Source of the DNA: Hyphomicrobiales bacterium
GTDB taxonomy: Bacteria; Pseudomonadota; Alphaproteobacteria; Rhizobiales; Rhizobiaceae
Length of the DNA: 64,000 nucleotides
Direction: 5' to 3'
NCBI GenBank assembly: GCA_900466475.1
Contig: UBMI01000032.1
Span: forward strand, 1 to 64,000
Shown here: positions 17,865-26,517 of the stretch, piece by piece
Layout: each line of letters opens with the position of its first letter
How positions within the stretch are numbered: position 1 is the first letter of the stretch
Notes under the pieces: generated by a model
Seen by the model: only the letters and a program-made list of their open reading frames with translations
Databases searched by the model: none
Told to the model about the DNA's origin: nothing
Position numbers and translations under genes: made by a program

Positions 17865-18740
17865 TCAGACAAGGTTCTGCTTCAGGAACGCGACCGTGCG
17901 GCTCCAGGCGAGATCGGCCGCTGCCTTGTCATAGCGGGCAGCCGAGGTATCGTTGTTGAAGGCGTGGTTGACGCCATCATAGACGTAGATCTCGAATTTT
18001 TTACCATTCTCCTCCAGCGCCTTCTTGTAGGCATCGATGCCGGCATTGATGCGATCGTCGAGGCCGGCATAATGAAGCAGAAGCGCCGCCTTGATGTTCG
18101 TAACCGCCGAGGCCGGCGGTTGTGCTCCATAGTAGGCCACGCCCGCTTTCAGTTCGGGCGATTTGGTGGCAAGGGTGTTGACTGCGCCACCACCCCAGCA
18201 GAAGCCGATGGCGCCGACATTGCCGTTTGTCGTATCGAGCTTGGAGAGGTAAAGGACAGTCGCCTCACCATTTGCGGCGACAGTGGCCGCATCGAGTTTG
18301 CTGAACATATCGCGCGCCTGATCCTCATTCTCGGGCGTGCCGCCCTGCGGCGATAGGAAATCCGGTGCGAGCGCCACGAAACCTTCGAGCGCCATACGGC
18401 GGGCGACATCGCGGATATGCGGATTGAGGCCGCGGTTCTCGTGGATGACGATGACCGCACCGAGCTTGCCGGATGCATTCTTCGGCTGCACCAGATAGCC
18501 TTTCATGTCGCCGCCGCTGCCCGGATAGGTAATATTCTGGCCGGTCAGTCGATCGTCGTTTTCGGCGACGACCTCGGCGGCTGCCTTGTTGGCGGCCAGC
18601 AGCGGCGCGATTGCGGCTGCCGCGGTTGCAGAGCCTGCAAGCTTCGTAAGCTTGTCCATGAAGCTGCGGCGATCCAGCGTCAGATGCGTATATTCATCAT
18701 AGGCGTTGATCATTGCCTGCGTAATGACGGGCTTTTCCAT
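17865..18740 (-). CDS. Dienelactone hydrolase family protein with a Tat-like leader
   Basis: A 291-residue alpha/beta hydrolase of the dienelactone hydrolase family. The catalytic triad can be read as Cys in GFCWGGG, Asp in AGLDDRI and His in GVNHAF, and IHENRGLNPHI is the usual family oxyanion region. The N terminus is unusual: after about 28 residues comes DRRSFMDKLTKLAGSATAAA and a hydrophobic stretch, a twin-arginine-type leader preceded by a hydrophilic extension (EKPVITQAMINAYDEYTHLT). This form is common in proteobacterial homologues, so export is likely but not certain. The ATG at 18740 has GGAGA upstream. Substrate unknown. Confidence 0.85.
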   Translation of the reverse strand: MEKPVITQAMINAYDEYTHLTLDRRSFMDKLTKLAGSATAAAAIAPLLAANKAAAEVVAENDDRLTGQNITYPGSGGDMKGYLVQPKNASGKLGAVIVIHENRGLNPHIRDVARRMALEGFVALAPDFLSPQGGTPENEDQARDMFSKLDAATVAANGEATVLYLSKLDTTNGNVGAIGFCWGGGAVNTLATKSPELKAGVAYYGAQPPASAVTNIKAALLLHYAGLDDRINAGIDAYKKALEENGKKFEIYVYDGVNHAFNNDTSAARYDKAAADLAWSRTVAFLKQNLV

Positions 18741-18856
18741 GACAGATCTCCTCTGTTCCCACCCCATGCCCAATCGGCAAGGGGGAACATAGGTCAGCGG
18801 CCGATAACGCAGGAACAAAACTGTGTTACCGGCCTACCTGGAGAAAGTCGCGGGGA

Positions 18857-19273
18857 TCAGGAGAATAGCATCCAGCCGGCAAGCCAGGCCCACATGCCAG
18901 CCAATACGACGAAGCCGGCGGCAAAGAGCGGGCTGCGATAGCGCAGGTCGTTGCTGGTGACGTGCACATAGGCATGCGCATAGCGCAGGGCGACGAAAAG
19001 CCAGGCAAGCACGACCGCCACCAGGTTATCCGCCTCGGTGATATAAAGAAGAATGCTGCAGGCATAGAAGAGTACGGGCAGTTCGAACTGGTTGGCGAGG
19101 CTGTTCTTGACGCAGAGACTTTCGACGGGTTCGTCGCGGTTTTCGCGATAATCGGATTTCTTCATCCGGCCCTCCTGGACCACCTTGCGGCGGCGCAGGC
19201 CAAGCAGCCCGTAGAGAATATAGACCAGCAGAACATGGGCAAGCAGAGGCCAGAACATTTCGAAGCCGGTCAT
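18857..19273 (-). CDS. MAPEG-family membrane protein
   Basis: A 138-residue integral membrane protein with four hydrophobic segments (near residues 8-28, 65-85, 87-105, 115-137). The segment ENRDEPVESLCVKNSLANQFELPVLFYA is characteristic of the bacterial MAPEG (membrane-associated eicosanoid/glutathione metabolism) group. Some members are glutathione transferases, but the bacterial forms of this size have no proven reaction. I start at the ATG at 19273 with GGA upstream; a TTG three bases earlier is the alternative. It lies between an exported hydrolase and an SDR, without tight coupling to either. Confidence 0.83.
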   Translation of the reverse strand: MTGFEMFWPLLAHVLLVYILYGLLGLRRRKVVQEGRMKKSDYRENRDEPVESLCVKNSLANQFELPVLFYACSILLYITEADNLVAVVLAWLFVALRYAHAYVHVTSNDLRYRSPLFAAGFVVLAGMWAWLAGWMLFS

Positions 19274-19343
19274 CAATCATTCCTTCGTTTACGCAACTGC
19301 GCGACCAGTAGCGGAAAGGCCGGATAGATGCCAGAGCCGAGAA

Positions 19344-19363
19344 GGCCCGCCAAGGAGCGGGCC
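19344..19363 (-). terminator. Probable terminator after the SDR gene
   Basis: GGCCCGC (19344-19350) pairs perfectly with GCGGGCC (19357-19363). On the minus strand CTTCTC follows, a weak U tract. Confidence 0.5.
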
Positions 19364-19373
19364 GTCTTCAGGA

Positions 19374-20129
19374 TCAGACCTGGGCAATACCACCGTCGAC
19401 AAAGATCTCGGCGCCGGTAATGAAGCTCGAGTCATCGGAGGCGAGGAAGAGCGCGGTTGCAGCGATTTCTTCCGGACGTCCAACGCGGCCAAGCGGAACC
19501 TGCGAGGCCAGATAATCCAGCAGGCCCTGCTGCTGCGCCTTGTCCTGGCCGGCGAGTTCGACGAGGCCGGTCGTCTCCGTTGGGCCGGGGCTCAGCGTAT
19601 TGATGCGGATGCCGCGATCCTTGAGATCGAGGATCCAGTTGCGGGAGAAGTTTCGGATTGCAGCCTTCGAGGCCGCGTAGACGCTGAAGGCCGGCGTGCC
19701 GGTGGCGCCTGCCGTCGAGCCGGTCAGGATGACGGAGGAACCCTTGCCGAGCAGCGGCAGCGCCTTCTGGACGGTGAAGAGCACGCCCTTCACATTGCGG
19801 CCGAAGGTGTCGTCATACTGTTCTTCGGTAATGGCGCCGATCGGAGCGAACGAGCCGCCGCCGGCATTGACGAAGAGCACGTCGATACGGCCGGCCTCTG
19901 CCTTAACCTGATCATAAAGACGGTCGAGATCGGCAAGATTTGCGGAGTCGGCCTGGACGCCGGTGACATTGCCGCCGATTTCGGCGACGGCCGCATCCAA
20001 TACTTCTTTGCGGCGGCCGGTGATGAACACGCGCGCGCCTTCGGCTGCAAAGCGCTTTGCCGTGGCGAGGCCGATGCCCGAAGTGGCACCAGTGATGACA
20101 GCGATCTTTCCGTTCAGTCTGTTTGTCAT
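19374..20129 (-). CDS. Short-chain dehydrogenase/reductase
   Basis: A 251-residue classical SDR. The cofactor motif TGATSGIG is at residues 13-20, NAGG at 88-91, and the catalytic Ser138, Tyr151 and Lys155 (YAASK) are all present; GRR at 38-40 after the second strand favours NADPH. It ends with ITGAEIFVDGGIAQV, as in glucose-dehydrogenase-like members. Divergent from a LysR gene at 20230 with 100 bases in between, a common arrangement for a LysR-induced oxidoreductase. Substrate unknown. Confidence 0.9.
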   Translation of the reverse strand: MTNRLNGKIAVITGATSGIGLATAKRFAAEGARVFITGRRKEVLDAAVAEIGGNVTGVQADSANLADLDRLYDQVKAEAGRIDVLFVNAGGGSFAPIGAITEEQYDDTFGRNVKGVLFTVQKALPLLGKGSSVILTGSTAGATGTPAFSVYAASKAAIRNFSRNWILDLKDRGIRINTLSPGPTETTGLVELAGQDKAQQQGLLDYLASQVPLGRVGRPEEIAATALFLASDDSSFITGAEIFVDGGIAQV

Positions 20130-20229
20130 TGTCGTCGTCTCCTGTTGTGTTCGACTGAGCTGAAGATGTGGACGGCGATATCGTTTCGGAATAGAAAGAA
20201 ATGAAAGACATCATTGCAGGAATGAAACA

Positions 20230-21144
20230 ATGAGTATTCCGGATTTCGAAGGCCTGGCGATGTTTGCCAAGGTTGCCGAGGAGCGCTCCTTCGCTCGTGC
20301 CGCCAAGACGCTCGGCGTTTCGGTACCGACGGTTTCGCGGGCGGTCAGCCGGCTGGAGGAGCGGCTCGGCGCACGGCTCTTCAACCGCACTTCGCGGCAG
20401 CTGGCGCTGACTGATTTCGGGCTGCGGCTGGTCGATCGCGCCCAGCGCATCTACGCGGAGGCAGAAGCCGCGGAGAATGCGGCGCGCGAGCTTTCGAGCC
20501 AGCCGCGCGGGCTGATCCGTCTTGCCGTGCCGATGGTCTTCGGGCGCCAATGGCTGGCGCCGATCCTGCCCGATTTCTTCGAGGCCTATCCCGAGGTCTC
20601 GATCGATATGCATATGAGCGATGCCGTAGTCGACCTCGTCGGCGAGGGTTTCGATGCGGCTCTGCGCATTGCCGTGCTGCCGGATTCCTCGCTGGTGGCA
20701 AAGAGGCTGACGCCGGTGGCGCCTTTCATTCTCGCAGCACCCGCCTATCTCGAAAAATACGGCTGCCCGCGGCATCCCCGCGAACTCGCGGCGCATCATT
20801 GCCTCGGTTATGCCTACCGGCCGCGGCAGGATATCTGGCGTTTCAGCAACAAGGCAGGAGAAGAGGAAATCGTAGTGCCGACCGGGCCATTACGCGCCAC
20901 CAATTCGGAGGCCCTGATCCCGATGGCATTGCGTGGCCTCGGCATTGTCGAACTGCCGGAGTTCATGGCCTACGAATATCTTGACGACGGGCGCCTGAAG
21001 GCGATCCTCACCGACTGGACCCTGCCGAAAGGCGCCGTCTATTTCGTCACGCCATCAGCGCGTGCCCGGCCGGCAAAGGTGGAAGTGCTCGGTGATTTCC
21101 TTGCCGCGAGGCTCTCGCACCCTGTCTGGCGCTGGCCGCGATAG
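20230..21144 (+). CDS. LysR-family regulator of the adjacent SDR (probable)
   Basis: A 304-residue LysR regulator with helix-turn-helix SFARAAKTLGVSVPTVSRAV and the RLEERLGARLFNRTSRQLALT wing, and a complete effector domain of the same branch as the regulator at 4730-5626 (shared RTSRQLALTDFG/RTTRQISLTEAG pattern). The start ATG at 20230 is in the first usable position of the divergent spacer. It is head-to-head with an SDR gene, which is its likeliest target. Effector unknown. Confidence 0.86.
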   Translation: MSIPDFEGLAMFAKVAEERSFARAAKTLGVSVPTVSRAVSRLEERLGARLFNRTSRQLALTDFGLRLVDRAQRIYAEAEAAENAARELSSQPRGLIRLAVPMVFGRQWLAPILPDFFEAYPEVSIDMHMSDAVVDLVGEGFDAALRIAVLPDSSLVAKRLTPVAPFILAAPAYLEKYGCPRHPRELAAHHCLGYAYRPRQDIWRFSNKAGEEEIVVPTGPLRATNSEALIPMALRGLGIVELPEFMAYEYLDDGRLKAILTDWTLPKGAVYFVTPSARARPAKVEVLGDFLAARLSHPVWRWPR

Positions 21145-21147
21145 GGT

Positions 21148-21696
21148 TCAGCTTTCGCGCGATTGGTGAAGAAGCGCGCTGCGCACAAGCAGGATGGCGC
21201 AGACGGCAAGGCTCGCGAATTTCAGCTTGGTCATCCACGGCAGGATCTGGGCAGCAAAGCCCGCGGCACCGCTATTGCTGAACGCTACGAGGCTCGAGAT
21301 GTTTTCCCCGTAATCGGCAAAGCCGTAAAGGAAGGGCAGAATATAGGTGATCCGGCCCAGAAGACGCGGCGCCTGCTTGCCGCGCCATGTCTTGATCGGC
21401 CCGAGCCGCAGGAAGATCAGGAATAGAAGGGCTGTCAGCAGGGCGGGAAAGAGGAGTTCCGGGCCGAAATACATGGCCCGGAGAATGCGGTTTGCCGTCT
21501 CGTTCTGATCGAGCAGCGTCTGCATGTGGAAGACGGCGGACACGTCGTAGCCGGAGAAATAGGTATCGAGCATCGCCTGGCCGGTCTCATGCTCGAAGGG
21601 CACGGTGTAGCCAAAGGTTGTCCAGCCGAGAACGACGAGGCAGAGGGCTGCGAGCAGCGCGATGATCCAGAGTGGAATTGCGCTGCCCGCTTTCAT
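21148..21696 (-). CDS. Small integral membrane protein of unknown function
   Basis: A 182-residue protein with four probable membrane helices (residues about 8-28, 75-97, 113-130, 150-170). The N-terminal helix is followed by a soluble loop of about 45 residues with HMQTLLDQNETANRI. I know no matching family. The ATG at 21696 lies inside the last codons of guaB; a TTG at 21702 would start two residues earlier, overlapping the guaB stop. The tight coupling suggests translation with guaB on one message. Confidence 0.65.
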   Translation of the reverse strand: MKAGSAIPLWIIALLAALCLVVLGWTTFGYTVPFEHETGQAMLDTYFSGYDVSAVFHMQTLLDQNETANRILRAMYFGPELLFPALLTALLFLIFLRLGPIKTWRGKQAPRLLGRITYILPFLYGFADYGENISSLVAFSNSGAAGFAAQILPWMTKLKFASLAVCAILLVRSALLHQSRES

Positions 21697-21698
21697 TG

Positions 21699-23183
21699 TC
21701 AAACGCCGACGCCCGGATAGTTCGGGCTTTCGCGTGTGATCGTCACGTCATGCGGATGGCTTTCGCGGAGCCCGGCACCGGAGATGCGCACAAAGGTGGC
21801 GCGCTCCTGGAACTCCTTGATGTCCTTGCCGCCGACATAACCCATGGCAGCCTTCAGGCCGCCGGCGAGCTGATGCAGGACGCCGGAGACCGGACCCTTG
21901 TACGGTACCTGGCCTTCGATGCCTTCGGGCACGAGCTTCAGCGTGTCGCGCACCTCTGCCTGGAAGTAACGGTCTGCCGAGCCGCGTGCCATGGCACCGA
22001 CCGAACCCATGCCGCGATAGGCCTTGAAGGAGCGGCCCTGGTAGAGATAGACCTCGCCCGGGCTTTCATCGGTGCCGGCAAGCAGCGACCCGATCATGAC
22101 AGCTGAAGCACCCGATGCAATGGCCTTGGCCACATCGCCCGAGAACTTGATGCCGCCATCGGCGATGACAGGAATATCCTGGTCCCTTGCGGCCTCGACT
22201 GCCGACATGATCGCAGCGAGCTGCGGAACGCCAACGCCGGCGACGATACGCGTCGTGCAGATCGAACCCGGTCCGATACCGACCTTGACGGCGTCAGCAC
22301 CGGCATCGATCAGCGCCTTGGTGCCATCATAGGTCGCGACATTGCCGGCCATGATGCGAACGGAGTTGGAAAGCTTCTTCACGCGGCCAACCGCTTCCAG
22401 AACGCGGGCGGAATGGCCGTGGGCCGTATCGACTACGAGCAGGTCGACGCCGGCATCGATCAACCGTTCGGCACGCTCGAAACCATCGTCACCGACGCCG
22501 ACGGCAGCGGCAGCCCGCAGGCGGCCCTGCGCATCCTTGGAGGCGTTCGGGTTCAGCTGGGCCTTTTCGATATCCTTGACGGTAATGAGGCCGACGCAGC
22601 GGCCTTCGCCGTCGACAACCAGCAGCTTCTCGATACGGTGAGAATGCAAAAGGCGCTTGGCCTCCTGCTGATCGACGCTCTCCTTGACCGTCACGAGGTT
22701 TTCTCGGGTCATGAGTTCGTAGATTTTCTGGCTGGGATCTGAGGCAAAGCGGACGTCACGATTGGTGAGGATGCCGACGAGGCGGCCGGATTTTTCGACG
22801 ACCGGAATGCCGGAGATGCCGTGCATCTTCATCAGCGCCAGGGCATCGGCAAGCGTCGCGTCCGGGCCGATGGTCACGGGATTGACGACCATGCCGCTTT
22901 CGAACTTCTTGACCTGGCGAACCTGCTCGGCCTGCTCGATCGGCGTCAGGTTCTTATGAATGACGCCAAGGCCGCCAGCCTGTGCCATGGCGATCGCCAG
23001 TCGGCCTTCGGTCACAGTATCCATCGCGGCAGAAATGATCGGGATATTCAGCTCGAAGTCGGGTGCGAGGCGCGTTGCGACGCTCGTCTGGCCGGGGAGG
23101 ACTTCGGAATGACCGGGTTGCAGCAGCACGTCATCGAAGGTGAGTGCGTCCAGTCCGGTTGGCGTTTCTATGATGCGAGCCAT
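21699..23183 (-). CDS. guaB: Inosine-5'-monophosphate dehydrogenase GuaB
   Basis: A 494-residue IMP dehydrogenase, which oxidises IMP to XMP with NAD, the committed step to GMP. The TIM-barrel core begins LTFDDVLLQPGHS; a pair of CBS domains is inserted at about residues 97-212; the active-site loop GIGPGSICTTR contains the catalytic Cys309; YRGMGSVGAM and the flap region follow. The ATG at 23183 has AAGGA nine bases upstream. The next gene downstream is a small membrane protein overlapping its stop. Confidence 0.96.
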   Translation of the reverse strand: MARIIETPTGLDALTFDDVLLQPGHSEVLPGQTSVATRLAPDFELNIPIISAAMDTVTEGRLAIAMAQAGGLGVIHKNLTPIEQAEQVRQVKKFESGMVVNPVTIGPDATLADALALMKMHGISGIPVVEKSGRLVGILTNRDVRFASDPSQKIYELMTRENLVTVKESVDQQEAKRLLHSHRIEKLLVVDGEGRCVGLITVKDIEKAQLNPNASKDAQGRLRAAAAVGVGDDGFERAERLIDAGVDLLVVDTAHGHSARVLEAVGRVKKLSNSVRIMAGNVATYDGTKALIDAGADAVKVGIGPGSICTTRIVAGVGVPQLAAIMSAVEAARDQDIPVIADGGIKFSGDVAKAIASGASAVMIGSLLAGTDESPGEVYLYQGRSFKAYRGMGSVGAMARGSADRYFQAEVRDTLKLVPEGIEGQVPYKGPVSGVLHQLAGGLKAAMGYVGGKDIKEFQERATFVRISGAGLRESHPHDVTITRESPNYPGVGV

Positions 23184-23314
23184 GGCCAAATTCCTTCAAG
23201 AAAGAAAAATGCGACCCACCCGGTACGAATCGTCCGCACCGGCGGTGTGCATGAGTTTATGGAAGTTGGCGAGGGCTGGTAACACGTCTATGACAGGAAG
23301 GAAATAGCAAAAAG

Positions 23315-23333
23315 GCCCGGCACGGGGCCGGGC
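23315..23333 (-). terminator. Terminator after the metallo-beta-lactamase-fold gene
   Basis: GCCCGGC / GCCGGGC with a five-base loop; on the minus strand the stem ends in CTTTTTGC. It lies 75 bases past the stop of the leftward gene at 23408 and just upstream of guaB, so it insulates guaB. Confidence 0.7.
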
Positions 23334-23368
23334 TCGGTATGGCAGCCATGCAGAGAACGCGTGTCGCA

Positions 23369-23406
23369 TGTCGTTCTCGCAAAACCGCGACGCACTTTTG
23401 CGCGAC
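23369..23406. repeat. Dispersed intergenic hairpin repeat, copy 4
   Basis: Contains GCAAAACCGCGACGCACTTT followed by TGCGCGAC, with GCAAAA/TTTTGC able to pair. The core is nearly identical to the copy at 29852-29892 and related to those at 7584-7690. It directly abuts the stop codon of the gene at 23408. Confidence 0.6.
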
Positions 23407-23407
23407 C

Positions 23408-24400
23408 TCAGATGTCGAACTGATAGGTCTTCGGCACGAAGCGGTAACCGGTCTCCTGTTTCTCCACGAAACCGACCGCCGGGAACGGCATGTGATAGCC
23501 GAGGAAGGCGATCTTGTCGCTGGCGATCATGTCGAACACCTTCTTGCGGGTCGCGGCCGCCTGAGCCTTGTCCATGTCGAAACGCACTTCCCAGTCCGGA
23601 CGCTGCAGCGACAGGATGTAGTGGTTTGCCGTGTCACCCGTCATGATCAGCCGTTTGCCGTCGGATTCGACGTGGAAGATCATGTGGCCGGGTGTGTGGC
23701 CTGTCGCGAGCATCGCGGTCAGGCCAGGCGCGATGGTGTCGCCTTCCTTGACGAAGGTCGCCTTTTCGGCGAGCGGCACGACATTCGCAAGCACCGCCTT
23801 GTGGCCTCCCTCCGCCGGCGTGCCTTCACGCGCCTTGGCCGACCAGAAATCATATTCGGCCTGGCCGATAACATAGCGGGCATTCTTGAAGGCGGGTGCG
23901 CCATTTTCCATGAGGCCGCCGATATGGTCTCCATGGAGATGCGTCAGCGCCACGACCGTGACGTCGTCAGGCGAATAGCCGGCGGCCTTAAGGCCGGCGC
24001 TGAACTGGCCCATGCCCCGCTCGCGACCGCCGGCCCCAAAGCCGGTATCGACGACGATGACATCGGAACCCGTATCAACGACCACAGGCGCATAGCTGTT
24101 TACGAACTTGTCGGTCGGCAGGAAATTGGCGGCGAGAAGCGCCTGAACGGCCTGCGGATCCTGATTGGAACCGAAGGTTTCATTCGGCTTTTCAATGACA
24201 TTGAAACCATCGCGGACGGCAGTGAACTTGAATGAGCCGAGCTTGAACTGATTGATCTGCGGCTGCGGGGTGACTTCCATATTGCCTGTTTCTCCAGTTG
24301 CGGCCGCCTGGGCCGTTACTCTCAAGATGACCGGCGCGGCCAGCAGACCAAGGCCTGCGGCAAAAAGCGTGCGCCGCTTTATTCCATCAGATGTCGTCAT
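23408..24400 (-). CDS. Exported metallo-beta-lactamase-fold hydrolase
   Basis: A 330-residue MBL-fold protein. The zinc motif THLHGDHIGG gives His154, His156, Asp158, His159. The N terminus KRRTLFAAGLGLLAAPVIL is a clear twin-arginine signal, so the folded, metal-loaded enzyme should reach the periplasm. The ATG at 24400 has GGAGGA eight bases upstream; starts at 24415 and 24493 are less good. The MBL branch resembles quorum-quenching-lactonase/phosphotriesterase-like (MTD/PqsE-type) proteins with VVDTGFGAGG and a GHTPGHM motif, but substrate cannot be told. It is divergent from an MFS exporter. Confidence 0.88.
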   Translation of the reverse strand: MTTSDGIKRRTLFAAGLGLLAAPVILRVTAQAAATGETGNMEVTPQPQINQFKLGSFKFTAVRDGFNVIEKPNETFGSNQDPQAVQALLAANFLPTDKFVNSYAPVVVDTGSDVIVVDTGFGAGGRERGMGQFSAGLKAAGYSPDDVTVVALTHLHGDHIGGLMENGAPAFKNARYVIGQAEYDFWSAKAREGTPAEGGHKAVLANVVPLAEKATFVKEGDTIAPGLTAMLATGHTPGHMIFHVESDGKRLIMTGDTANHYILSLQRPDWEVRFDMDKAQAAATRKKVFDMIASDKIAFLGYHMPFPAVGFVEKQETGYRFVPKTYQFDI

Positions 24401-24652
24401 ATATCCATCCTCCATACTGTGCGGTGCGTCGCCGCACGACCCCCGATATATCCTGCCGTTCCAGCGAGATTTCTTCTCCGGCCGGGTAAGCATATGTCAA
24501 TCTTGAGAGATGAAAGTGTCGAGCAAGTCGTCTCACGCAGTCGTGATCCAAACGTGTCACCGGGATCGATTGAGGGATTGGCAGAGCCCCTATCTGGGAC
24601 TACACAGCACGGGCCTCCCAAGCCCCATCCGCAGCCATCAAGGCATTCGCCT

Positions 24653-26071
24653 ATGAACCGCATCGTCCCCCTGATCCTCGCCGTTGCCCTCTTCATGGAA
24701 CAGATGGACTCGACAGTAATCGCAACGGCCTTGCCGGCGATTGCGGCCGATCTGCATGTCGGACCAATTACCCTGAAGCTGGCGCTTACCTCCTACATGG
24801 TGGCGCTTGCGGTGTTCATTCCGATTAGCGGCTGGATGGCGGATCGCTTCGGCGCCAAGAAAATCTTCCGGCTGGCAATCTGCGTCTTCGTCGTCGGCTC
24901 GATCTTCTGCGCCTTCTCTTCGAGCCTCGTCGAATTCGTCTTCGCACGCTTCCTGCAGGGCATGGGAGGCGCGATGATGACGCCTGTCGGACGCCTCGTG
25001 CTGGTGCGGACGACGCAGAAGAGCGAACTGGTCTCGGCCATGGCGCTGTTGACGATCCCGGCCCTTGTCGGTCCGCTTGCCGGCCCGCCGCTCGGCGGCT
25101 TCATCGCTACCTATTTCAGCTGGCACTGGATCTTCCTGATCAACGTGCCTGTCGGCATCATCGGCGTATGGCTGGCGACGATCTTCCTGCCGGAAATAGA
25201 AGCGACGGCTCCGCCGAAGCTCGATTTCAACGGCTTCATCCTGACCAGCCTTGCGGCCGCCGGCGTCGTCTTTGGCCTGTCGGTCGTGAGCCTTCCGGCC
25301 CTGCCGCCGATCATCGGCATCTCGGCCACGGCAATCGGGATCATCTGCGGCGTGCTTTATGTGCGCCATGCGCGGCGCTATCCGACGCCGATCCTCGACC
25401 TCAAACTATTCAAGAATTCGACCTTCCGCGCCTCGACGAGCGGCGGCACGCTGTTTCGCATCTGCGTCGGCGCGATGCCGTTTCTGACGCCGCTGATGCT
25501 GCAGCTCGGATTTGGCCTGACACCCTTTCAATCGGGCCTTATCACATTTGCCGGCGCGATCGGCGCCATCACGACGAAGTTCATCGCGCGACGCGTCTAC
25601 AAGGCTATCGGCTTCCGCACCACGCTTCTGTGCGCCGGCGCCGTCACCACGGTCGTGACGGCCGTGACCGGCCTCTTCACGCCGGAGACATCGCATCTCG
25701 TCATCATCGGCGTGCTGCTGGTCGGCGGCTTTTCCCGTTCCTTCATGTTTACCGGTGTCAATGCGCTGGCCTTTGCGGATATCGACGACGCGCAGGCGAG
25801 CCAGGCGACATCCATGGCCTCGGTGATGCAGCAGATAAGCCTGGCGCTCGGGGTTGCCCTTGCCGCCTCGATCCTGGAAACCTCGATCTATTTCCGCGGC
25901 ACCGAACTGCAGGTCATCGATTTCCACATCGCCTTCTTTGTCATCGCCGGCCTGACCGTCATCGCAACCATCCCCTTTGCCCGCATGGCGAAGGACGCAG
26001 GGGCTTCCGTTTCCGGCCACCGCGCCAAGCGCGTGCCGCCGACGATCAACGCCGAACAGGCCGTCAAATAA
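24653..26071 (+). CDS. DHA2-family MFS multidrug exporter
   Basis: A 472-residue major-facilitator protein of the DHA2 (EmrB/QacA-like) drug:proton antiporter family. MEQMDSTVIATALPAIA in the first helix is the DHA2 motif, GWMADRFGAKK is the loop 2-3 motif, and FLQGMGGAMMTPVGR is in helix 4. About fourteen helices are expected. I start at the ATG at 24653; a longer frame from 24419 adds 78 hydrophilic residues with no family similarity. There is no linked periplasmic adaptor (EmrA), so export across the inner membrane only is likely. Its end overlaps the convergent VOC gene by eight bases. Confidence 0.88.
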   Translation: MNRIVPLILAVALFMEQMDSTVIATALPAIAADLHVGPITLKLALTSYMVALAVFIPISGWMADRFGAKKIFRLAICVFVVGSIFCAFSSSLVEFVFARFLQGMGGAMMTPVGRLVLVRTTQKSELVSAMALLTIPALVGPLAGPPLGGFIATYFSWHWIFLINVPVGIIGVWLATIFLPEIEATAPPKLDFNGFILTSLAAAGVVFGLSVVSLPALPPIIGISATAIGIICGVLYVRHARRYPTPILDLKLFKNSTFRASTSGGTLFRICVGAMPFLTPLMLQLGFGLTPFQSGLITFAGAIGAITTKFIARRVYKAIGFRTTLLCAGAVTTVVTAVTGLFTPETSHLVIIGVLLVGGFSRSFMFTGVNALAFADIDDAQASQATSMASVMQQISLALGVALAASILETSIYFRGTELQVIDFHIAFFVIAGLTVIATIPFARMAKDAGASVSGHRAKRVPPTINAEQAVK

Positions 26072-26462
26072 AGGGCGGTTCTTCGGCTTTTTCACAGACG
26101 GCGCACAGCTTGTTGCCGTCGAGATCCCGGACATAGGCTGCGTAGAAATACGCGTGATAGGAGCGTAGCCCCGGCTTGCCTTCGTCGATAGCGCCAGTGG
26201 CCATTGCCGCCGCATGGAAAGCATCCACCGCCGCTCGCGTCTCCGCCTCGAAAGCCACCATGGAGCCGTTGCCGTTCGTCGCGCGGCGCCGGTTGAAGGG
26301 AGTTACCACCCAGAAGCGGCAGCGCGTGTCGCCATCGGAGGCATAGCCGATTTCCTCCTCCGAATTGCGCTGGCGCCGGTAGCCGAGCGCCGGCAGAACG
26401 GCATCATAGAAATGCCGCGCGCGATCGAGATCGTTGGTGCCGAATGTAACGTAGAGAAGCAT
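26064..26462 (-). CDS. VOC-family (glyoxalase/bleomycin-resistance-like) protein
   Basis: A 132-residue single-domain vicinal-oxygen-chelate protein: LLYVTFGTNDLDRARHFYDA at the start, then FEAETRAAVDAFHAAAM and YYAAYVRDLDGNKL-type end (seen as YFYAAYVRDLDGNKLCAVCE). The metal-ligand positions of glyoxalase I are only partly kept, so the activity is unknown. The ATG at 26462 fits the domain start; a longer frame to 26597 would overlap rlmE. Convergent with the MFS gene. Confidence 0.82.
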   Translation of the reverse strand: MLLYVTFGTNDLDRARHFYDAVLPALGYRRQRNSEEEIGYASDGDTRCRFWVVTPFNRRRATNGNGSMVAFEAETRAAVDAFHAAAMATGAIDEGKPGLRSYHAYFYAAYVRDLDGNKLCAVCEKAEEPPFI

Positions 26463-26517
26463 GGGATCGATAGCATCCAGTCCAGGGAAATCATCATCCG
26501 CAGGACTGGCGCCAAGA

